Shown here: in pieces, positions 58,320-64,000 of the stretch
How the letters are laid out: every line of letters starts with the position of its first letter
How positions within the stretch are numbered: position 1 is the stretch's first letter
Assembly: GCF_004366035.1 (NCBI RefSeq)
Contig: NZ_SOEE01000006.1
Coordinates: 248,001 to 312,000 of the forward strand
Direction: 5' to 3'
Length of the DNA: 64,000 nt
Source: Cytobacillus oceanisediminis
GTDB lineage: Bacteria > Bacillota > Bacilli > Bacillales > Cytobacillaceae
Position numbers and translations under genes: made by a program
The notes under the pieces: model-generated
The model's input: only the letters and a program-made list of their open reading frames with translations
Told to the model about the DNA's origin: nothing
The model's database searches: none

Positions 58320-59201
58320 ATGATAAAGGACGGATTCTTCTTGGAAAAGATTCAGGTAGAAGGACCTTATAATTTTGATCTGGTACTGAACAGGCTTTCT
58401 AATGACCCTCTTAATTCTGTTGATATTGGGAGCCGGTCTGTGAAGGTGCCGATGATGCTCAGCCATCAGCCGGTTGTGGCAGAAGTAAAAGCAATCGGAA
58501 CGACTGATAAGCCGGAATTTTTTATAACCGGAACGGATGGCCCTCTTAAAGAAAAAGCAGCAGAGCGCTTATCGGAAATTTTTCAATGGCATCTGCCTCT
58601 TGAGAGGATTCATAAACATTTTCAAAACACGGAATTACAGCCAATATTCGATGCTCATTATGGAACTCCAATTGTTCTGGACTTTGATCCGTATAGCTGT
58701 ATATTAAAATGCATTATTCACCAGCAGCTTAATCTTGCTTTTGCACACACATTAACAGAACGGTTTGTAAAAGCATTTGGGTTCGAAAGGGATGGAGTGT
58801 GGTTTTATCCGCTTCCTGAAAAAGTGGCAGAACTTAAGGTGGAAGACCTAAGGGAGCTGCAGTTCAGCGGTCGGAAGGCTGAATATGTAATTGGCATCGC
58901 AAAAGAAACGGCCTCGGGAAAATTAAACTTTGACGAGCTTAAAAGCCTTTCAGATGAAGAAATATATGATAAACTTATCAAATTGCGTGGTGTTGGTCCC
59001 TGGACTGTTCAGAATTTCCTAATGTTCGGACTTGGCCGGCCAAATCTTTTTCCAGCTGCAGACATTGGCATCCAGAATGCCTTAAAAAAACTATATAAAT
59101 TGGAAGCGAAACCGACTCTTGAGGAAATGGAGACATTCTCGAAGAGCTGGAGTCCCTATTTGAGCTATGCTTCTCTTTATTTGTGGAGGAGTATCGAGTA
59201 A
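58320..59201 (+). CDS. DNA-3-methyladenine glycosylase II (AlkA-like, YfjP)
   Basis: Base-excision repair enzyme removing alkylated purines. The 293-residue protein has an N-terminal beta domain, then the helical domain with FDPYSCILKCIIHQQLNLAFAHTLTERFV (AlkA-like IIxQQL), and the HhH-GPD motif KLIKLRGVGPWTVQNFLMFGLGRPNLFPAADIGIQNAL with catalytic Asp in AADIG. ATG 58320 is close to a GGGG; a TTG at 58341 after AAAGGACGG is a possible start. It is followed by the rRNA methyltransferase gene after 20 bp; yfjP-yfjO are adjacent in B. subtilis. Confidence 0.92.
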   Translation: MIKDGFFLEKIQVEGPYNFDLVLNRLSNDPLNSVDIGSRSVKVPMMLSHQPVVAEVKAIGTTDKPEFFITGTDGPLKEKAAERLSEIFQWHLPLERIHKHFQNTELQPIFDAHYGTPIVLDFDPYSCILKCIIHQQLNLAFAHTLTERFVKAFGFERDGVWFYPLPEKVAELKVEDLRELQFSGRKAEYVIGIAKETASGKLNFDELKSLSDEEIYDKLIKLRGVGPWTVQNFLMFGLGRPNLFPAADIGIQNALKKLYKLEAKPTLEEMETFSKSWSPYLSYASLYLWRSIE

Positions 59202-59221
59202 TTTTGGAGTGATGAAGTACC

Positions 59222-60601
59222 ATGAAACAAGAACAAACAGCTAAATTAAAACTAAAGCAAACGTTCCCGCTGACAATCAAAAGGCTTGGCATCAACGGGG
59301 AAGGTGTCGGTTATTTTAAAAGGCAGGTCGTATTTGTTCCAGGAGCACTGCCTGGCGAGGAAATCACAGCAGAAGCAACAAAGGTGAATCCAAAGTTTGC
59401 TGAGGCCAAAATAAAGAAAATCCGTAAGAAATCGGAGTTCCGTGTCCAGCCGCCATGCCCGGTATATCATGAGTGCGGAGGCTGCCAGCTGCAGCATCTC
59501 CGCTATGATCAGCAGCTGAAGGAGAAACGGGATATCATCATCCAAGCTTTAGAACGTCATACTAAGCTGAATCCTGAGAAGCTTGATATTAAAGAAACCA
59601 TTGGAATGGATGATCCTTGGAGCTACAGAAACAAAAGCCAGTTCCAGGTTGGCCAAAAAGACGGAAAGGTGCTTGCCGGATTATATGGCATGAATTCGCA
59701 CCGCCTGATAAATATTGAGCACTGTGCAGTACAGCACCCGCAAACAACAAAGGCGACTGAAACAGTGAAACGTATTCTCCAGGATTTGAGAATCCCAATC
59801 TATAATGAAAGAAGCCGAAAAGGCATCGTAAGAACAATAGTTGCCAGGGTGGGAATCCGGACAGGAGAGCTTCAGATTGTACTGATCACAACTCAAAAAG
59901 AGCTTCCAAAAAAAGAGATCATTATAGAAAAAATCAAAACTGAGCTTCCTGAAGTAAAATCAATCATCCAAAATGTGAATGGTGAAAAAACCTCCCTTAT
60001 TTTTGGACAGGAAACCCTGAATCTGGACGGAAGCGACTTTATCCAGGAAACACTCGGAGATTTGCAGTTTGAACTATCTGCACGGACATTTTTCCAGCTG
60101 AACCCTGAACAAACCGTTAAGCTTTATAATGAAGTCAAAAGAGCAGCGGCTTTAACCGGCAAAGAAAAAGTAGCTGACGCATACTGCGGCGTCGGAACGA
60201 TCGGATTATGGGTAGCAGATCAGGCAGCGGAAATCCGCGGCATGGATATCATCAGGGAATCGATTGAGGATGCAAAGAAAAATGCTGCCCGCCATGGAAT
60301 TAAACATGCCCAATACGTTGTCGGCAAAGCAGAGGAATGGCTTCCTAAATGGACAAAAGATGGATGGCGTCCGGATGTTATTATCGTCGATCCGCCAAGA
60401 ACAGGACTTGATCAACAGCTGTTAAAGACGATTTTAAAAGTCCAGCCGAAGAAAGTGGTTTATGTCTCATGTAACCCATCAACATTGGCAAAGGATATTT
60501 CGGTCCTGAGCCCCAAATATAAAGTAAATGGCATACAGCCTGTGGATATGTTCCCGCAGACCGCGCATGTGGAGAGTGTGACACAACTAGTTTTAAGATA
60601 A
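59222..60601 (+). CDS. RNA (uracil-5-)-methyltransferase, RumA/RlmCD family (YfjO-like)
   Basis: Makes 5-methyluridine in RNA using SAM. The 459-residue protein has an N-terminal TRAM domain (residues 13-67), the iron-sulfur cysteines [10 protein letters not shown] (79, 85, 88) with Cys168 (IEHCAVQH), [14 protein letters not shown], the SAM motif [21 protein letters not shown], and the catalytic [13 protein letters not shown]. subtilis has two such proteins, YefA/RlmCD and YfjO; the position next to yfjP and dus favours YfjO. The target (rRNA or tRNA) is therefore not certain. Confidence 0.92.
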   Translation: MKQEQTAKLKLKQTFPLTIKRLGINGEGVGYFKRQVVFVPGALPGEEITAEATKVNPKFAEAKIKKIRKKSEFRVQPPCPVYHECGGCQLQHLRYDQQLKEKRDIIIQALERHTKLNPEKLDIKETIGMDDPWSYRNKSQFQVGQKDGKVLAGLYGMNSHRLINIEHCAVQHPQTTKATETVKRILQDLRIPIYNERSRKGIVRTIVARVGIRTGELQIVLITTQKELPKKEIIIEKIKTELPEVKSIIQNVNGEKTSLIFGQETLNLDGSDFIQETLGDLQFELSARTFFQLNPEQTVKLYNEVKRAAALTGKEKVADAYCGVGTIGLWVADQAAEIRGMDIIRESIEDAKKNAARHGIKHAQYVVGKAEEWLPKWTKDGWRPDVIIVDPPRTGLDQQLLKTILKVQPKKVVYVSCNPSTLAKDISVLSPKYKVNGIQPVDMFPQTAHVESVTQLVLR

Positions 60602-60936
60602 CCCCAACATAAGCTTTGCTAAATACACCCTGATTTCGTAAAAAATATTTTTGCGGTTTTGGGGTCTTTTTTCTGTTAACCCCTGCAGTTTTTTAGGATG
60701 TTTTGCAAAGCTTTATTTTTTGCTCAGCAAGTGGAATACTGTTTAATATGATGGATGTCAGCTGGAGATATTTTGGCTGTACAAAAATTGTACAGTTAAA
60801 AATTACATTTCCAATCAGTTTGATAAAAAGTGCTTATGCATGGTATAAGTGTAAAAGAAGCAGGGTTACGCTGCTTTTTAATTTTGGGATATGGAGTTAG
60901 AATGGTATCCCTTAATGAGAGGATTGGAACGAAAAG
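60601..60936. other. Intergenic region before dus with palindrome and two terminator-like stems
   Basis: 335 bp. ACCCCAA (near 60601) can pair with TTGGGGT at 60658-60664 before a T6 run. CTGTACAA-AAA-TTGTACAG (60777-60795) is a perfect palindrome. AGCAG/CTGCT with loop GGTTACG (60860-60876) ends in T5. The frame at 60703-60900 has no ribosome site and is not called. Confidence 0.55.
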
Positions 60937-61905
60937 ATGAAAGAAAATTTTTGGCGTGAGTTACCACGGCCATTTTTTATACTGGCACCAATGGAAGAGG
61001 TGACGGATGTTGTTTTTCGCCATGTGGTGAGTGAAGCAGCCAGACCTGATGTGTTTTTTACTGAGTTTACAAACTCAGATAGCTATTGTCACCCTGAGGG
61101 GATCAATAGTGTGCGTGGGCGTTTGACTTTTACAGAGGATGAACAGCCAATTGTAGCCCATATATGGGGGGATAAACCTGAATACTTCCGGCAAATGAGT
61201 ATTGGGATGGCGGAACTGGGCTTTAAGGGATTGGATATCAATATGGGCTGTCCTGTACCCAATGTGGCACAGCATGGGAAGGGAAGCGGCCTGATCCGTC
61301 GCCCGGAAGTTGCAGCTGACTTGATCCAGGCAGCCAAAGCAGGAGGTTTGCCGGTAAGTGTAAAGACAAGGCTTGGCTTTACGGAAGTAGACGAATGGAA
61401 GGTCTGGCTGAAACACATTTTGGAACAAGACATTGCTAATCTTTCCATCCATCTGCGTACAAGGGACGAAATGAGCAAAGTGCCTGCGCATTGGGAGCTG
61501 ATCCCGGAGATTAAGAAACTTCGCGACCAGGTGGCACCGGATACCCTTTTGACAATCAATGGAGATATTCCTGACCGTCAGACGGGCATGGAGCTGGCCC
61601 AGAAATACGGTATTGATGGAGTTATGATTGGGCGCGGCATATTCCATAATCCATTTGCCTTTGAAAAGGAGAAGAAAGATCATAGCAGTGAGGAATTGCT
61701 TGACCTCTTAAGGTTGCATATGGATCTCCATGATCAATATTCGCATTTAGAGCTGCGGCCGTTCACGGCTCTTCATCGCTTTTTCAAGATCTATGTCAAA
61801 GGATTTCCAGGGGCAAGTGCACTAAGAAATCAATTGATGAACACTAGGTCAACGGATGAAGTGCGTGAATTGCTTGATGCCTTTGCGTCAAAGAATCTTG
61901 AATAA
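60937..61905 (+). CDS. tRNA-dihydrouridine synthase (YfjN/Dus-like)
   Basis: Reduces uridines in tRNA D-loops with FMN and NADPH. The 322-residue TIM-barrel enzyme has [17 protein letters not shown] (FMN phosphate loop), the catalytic Cys in [34 protein letters not shown], and [13 protein letters not shown]. Its overall form is closer to the DusC/YfjN branch than to DusB. The start is ATG 60937 after GGAACGAAAAG; the ribosome site is weak (GAGAGG further upstream). It continues the yfjP-yfjO-yfjN synteny. Confidence 0.92.
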   Translation: MKENFWRELPRPFFILAPMEEVTDVVFRHVVSEAARPDVFFTEFTNSDSYCHPEGINSVRGRLTFTEDEQPIVAHIWGDKPEYFRQMSIGMAELGFKGLDINMGCPVPNVAQHGKGSGLIRRPEVAADLIQAAKAGGLPVSVKTRLGFTEVDEWKVWLKHILEQDIANLSIHLRTRDEMSKVPAHWELIPEIKKLRDQVAPDTLLTINGDIPDRQTGMELAQKYGIDGVMIGRGIFHNPFAFEKEKKDHSSEELLDLLRLHMDLHDQYSHLELRPFTALHRFFKIYVKGFPGASALRNQLMNTRSTDEVRELLDAFASKNLE

Positions 61906-62013
61906 AATAATTGATTTCTAAAGGGGGATGGGCAAGCGGTCCGTCCTCCTTTTTTTAAATAAATTTTGGCTTTTTTCACAAGGTTTGTTGCTTTTTTGTA
62001 TTATATTTACTGA

Positions 62014-62137
62014 GTTGATTGTAGCGGAAGGTGCGAGATCCTCGAAAATGCATACGCATTTTCTTCGTGCGGTGTTTACTCAAGGGAGCTTATTCAATGT
62101 CCTGCGGTTCGCTGACCAGCCTGGAGCGGAAATCAAC
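62014..62137. repeat. Dispersed repeat family B, copy 2
   Basis: 124 bp bounded by GTTGATT (62014-62020) and AATCAAC (62131-62137), with the same central hairpin GAAAATGC-ATAC-GCATTTTC (62044-62063) and TTCTTCGTGCGGTGTT as copy 1. Compared with copy 1 (GCTGATT/AATCAGC) both arms changed in a compensating way. Confidence 0.85.
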
Positions 62138-62208
62138 GGACAACAATGATAAGCGAAAAACAACAATTTATACGAAAAGAGCCTAAATTTTAAACTTGAG
62201 GGATGAGG

Positions 62209-62634
62209 ATGAAAGCTTTATTATTATGCACATTCATGGTATTTTCTTTTGCAATGATAGCAGGCTGTCAATCAGCTCCTGCTGAAAAAATGGTTCTTTT
62301 AGATGAAAAAATCAATGAAATTAAAGTTTCAAAATCAGAGGGGTTTGGGGAAATTAACGAAGATAAGTTTCTTTCCTTCAATGACAGAAAATCCATCGCT
62401 GCATTTGAAGAAGCAATAACTACAGCTGTAAAACAGCCAGGGAATGCAGATATTAGTAAACCTGAATATGATATCGCGGTTGAATACAAAGGAGATCTTC
62501 CTTCACACGGGATTCATTTATGGCTTGGAGAGGAGAATAAAAAAAGCGCCTTCATGTATATTACAGATGAATCGGTTTACCTGACCTCCCCAGAAGTGAC
62601 GATAAAACTAAGAAGCCTAATTCTCTCCCAATAA
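62209..62634 (+). CDS. Small uncharacterised lipoprotein
   Basis: A 141-residue lipoprotein. The signal ALLLCTFMVFSFAMIAGC ends in lipobox MIAGC (Cys at about residue 20). The mature part has alternating short strands (SFNDRKSIAAFEEAITTAVK, YDIAVEYKGDLPSHGIHLWLG) like small secreted YhfM-type proteins, but I cannot assign a family. ATG 62209 is chosen because GAGGG stands 6 nt upstream; ATG 62203 would be too close. Monocistronic, with repeat B upstream. Confidence 0.75.
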   Translation: MKALLLCTFMVFSFAMIAGCQSAPAEKMVLLDEKINEIKVSKSEGFGEINEDKFLSFNDRKSIAAFEEAITTAVKQPGNADISKPEYDIAVEYKGDLPSHGIHLWLGEENKKSAFMYITDESVYLTSPEVTIKLRSLILSQ

Positions 62635-62738
62635 CTGCAGCGATTGGCCATTTCATTTGCCTATGGAATTAAATTCCGTATGGTTAATTCACTTGGAAAA
62701 GGGGTATGGATCAGTAACCCAAAAGGAGGTGGCCAAGA

Positions 62739-62894
62739 ATGGAAGTAGAAGTTTTATGTAATGTAGAGAATTGCAAGTATTGGGCTGAAGGTGATAAATG
62801 TGTAGCCGACTCTATTTATGTGATTGGCCAGAATGGCCGGGAAGCTGATGGTGTTGAGGAAACAGCCTGTAAAACGTTTGAGCATAGTGAATAA
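62739..62894 (+). CDS. DUF1540 domain-containing protein
   Basis: A 51-residue protein with four cysteines: VEVLCNVENCKYWAEGDKC..ACKTFEH, fitting the DUF1540 Cys pattern (C-x4-C-x8-C..C) of small, likely metal-binding proteins common in spore formers. AAAGGAGGT lies 8-9 nt before ATG 62739. A terminator (CCTGAC..GTCAGG with T8, 62908-62950) follows. Its role is unknown. Too short for many callers. Confidence 0.85.
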   Translation: MEVEVLCNVENCKYWAEGDKCVADSIYVIGQNGREADGVEETACKTFEHSE

Positions 62895-63049
62895 GAGTGA
62901 GAGGGCCTGACTGCTGGCGTATTTAAAGAACCCGGCGTCAGGTTTTTTTTACATACAAAAGAGAAGATTATTAAGCCCGCTAAGTTTCTCAGGAAAGGGT
63001 ATAATAAATGAAAATGACAATAAATCCATGCAGACAGGAAGGAGATAGA

Positions 63050-64000
63050 ATGACGACTAGTAATGAAACCGGATGGAATTTTGATAATAGCTATGCACGG
63101 CTTTCGCAGACATTCTTTTCAAAAGTAAAGCCAAACCCTGTACCATCCCCTGAAATGGTGATCCTTAACGAGCCACTGGCGAAATCTTTAGGATTAAATA
63201 TTGATGCATTGACAAGTGAAGCAGGCATTGAGGTACTTTCAGGCTGTAAAGTTCCAAAAGAAGCTGAACCACTTGCTCAGGCTTATGCAGGGCATCAGTT
63301 TGGACACTTTAATATGCTTGGAGATGGCCGGGCGATGCTGATCGGCGAGCAGATAACCCCTGAGGATAAACGGGTTGACATTCAGCTGAAGGGCTCCGGC
63401 AGAACTCCGTTTTCACGCGGTGGAGATGGGCGGGCGGCTCTAGGCCCGATGCTCCGGGAATTCATTATCAGTGAAGCCATGTATGCTCTGGGAATTCCCA
63501 CTACCCGCAGTCTGGCAGTTGTAACAACAGGTGAAGCGATTATCCGCGAAACCGAGCTTCCAGGTGCTATCCTGACAAGAGTGGCTGATAGCCATATACG
63601 GGTGGGCACTTTTCAATTTGCGGCAAACTGGAGGCCAGTTGAAGAGCTTAAATCCCTGGCAGATTACACGATTCAGCGCCACTATCCAGAAATTAGAGAT
63701 GCTGAAAATCCTTACCTGGGACTCTTGCAGAACGTGATCCAGCGCCAGGCTGCACTCATTGCAAAATGGCAGCTGACAGGTTTTATCCATGGAGTCATGA
63801 ACACCGACAACATGGCCATTAGCGGAGAAACTATTGATTATGGTCCGTGCGCCTTTATGGATAAGTATGACTTGGCAACCGTATTCAGTTCCATTGACAG
63901 AGAAGGCCGCTATGCTTATGGAAATCAGTCTTATATAGGCGGATGGAATCTGGCAAGGTTTGCTGAAACCCTCTTGCCCCTGCTGCATGAAAATGAGGAA
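63050..64000 (+). CDS. selO: Protein adenylyltransferase SelO (partial, 5' part)
   Basis: SelO is a pseudokinase-fold enzyme that transfers AMP from ATP to Ser, Thr or Tyr of redox proteins. The gene starts at ATG 63050 behind GGAAGGAGA and runs off the window after 317 codons. Visible family parts are [84 protein letters not shown] and [19 protein letters not shown] (catalytic/metal loop HGVMNTDN). The eukaryotic Sec is at the C-terminus, outside this window, and bacterial members normally lack it. Confidence 0.95.
   Translation, partial: MTTSNETGWNFDNSYARLSQTFFSKVKPNPVPSPEMVILNEPLAKSLGLNIDALTSEAGIEVLSGCKVPKEAEPLAQAYAGHQFGHFNMLGDGRAMLIGEQITPEDKRVDIQLKGSGRTPFSRGGDGRAALGPMLREFIISEAMYALGIPTTRSLAVVTTGEAIIRETELPGAILTRVADSHIRVGTFQFAANWRPVEELKSLADYTIQRHYPEIRDAENPYLGLLQNVIQRQAALIAKWQLTGFIHGVMNTDNMAISGETIDYGPCAFMDKYDLATVFSSIDREGRYAYGNQSYIGGWNLARFAETLLPLLHENEE

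Noticed and set aside
60703-60900. 65-residue frame upstream of dus
   Set aside because: No ribosome site, covers a palindrome and a terminator-like stem.
63050-64000. SelO counted as a third selenoprotein
   Set aside because: The Sec of eukaryotic SelO is near the C-terminus, which is outside the window, and bacterial members usually lack it.

Overview
The window looks like the chromosome of a low-GC, endospore-forming Bacillaceae bacterium. It carries strong AAAGGAGG-type ribosome sites with several TTG/GTG starts, SigB-type promoters, sinI/sinR, pdaA, motPS and a preQ1-queF unit. From about 39.3 to 62 kb the genes match, from memory, the B. subtilis yfkM-yfkK-yfkH-yfkE-yfkD-yfkAB-pdaA-yfjP-yfjO-yfjN neighbourhood. 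The dispersed repeats resemble those of Cytobacillus/Mesobacillus-type genomes; that placement is inference. I recognise no prophage, transposase, CRISPR array, rRNA or tRNA.

Layout. 0-5 kb: GNAT end, DUF3243 protein, then a minus-strand Tat block (GMC oxidoreductase and its Tat-signal partner, followed by tatA-tatC). 5-8.5 kb: 5-FTHF cyclo-ligase, a UGA-containing redoxin, Bax-inhibitor protein, mscL, preQ1 riboswitch-queF. 8.8-19 kb: yhdT-panF, lipoprotein, M29 aminopeptidase, MFS and AtoE transporters, topB. 19-26 kb: RsbR paralogue, hutH behind an attenuator-like leader, a second UGA-containing peroxiredoxin, a STAS protein, an Arg/Asp repeat protein, motPS. 26-32 kb: MFS/marR, Na+:alanine symporter, pseudouridine catabolism (psuK-psuG). 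32-35 kb: a SinR-like regulator/sortase operon, a c-di-GMP riboswitch leading into sinI, and convergent sinR. 35-39 kb: tRNA 2-selenouridine synthase, monooxygenase/methyltransferase pair, TreR. 39-64 kb: the yfk/yfj region interleaved with zosA, an acyl-CoA dehydrogenase-like gene, GGT, fumarase, DUF421 and the start of selO.

The most notable content is a selenium theme. Two unrelated thioredoxin-fold genes have an in-frame TGA exactly at the catalytic cysteine. Each is followed by a short stem-loop with the geometry of bacterial SECIS elements, and the same window encodes the selenophosphate-dependent tRNA enzyme MnmH/SelU. Conventional gene callers would split or truncate both genes. No selA/B/C/D is present here, so Sec decoding must be confirmed elsewhere in the genome.

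The second is a compact biofilm-decision locus. A perfect Spo0A box and a class I c-di-GMP riboswitch precede sinI. SinR-type palindromes (GAAC-N5-GTTC) precede both sinR and a second sinR-like gene that is translationally coupled to a class D sortase.

Other non-coding structure includes six copies of one dispersed repeat (five of them starting right after a stop codon), a second repeat family with compensatory arm changes, a degenerate 52-bp tandem array, a 20-21-bp array phased at two helical turns, SigB-type promoters before three stress genes and an unexplained structured intergenic region at 4.8-5.05 kb.
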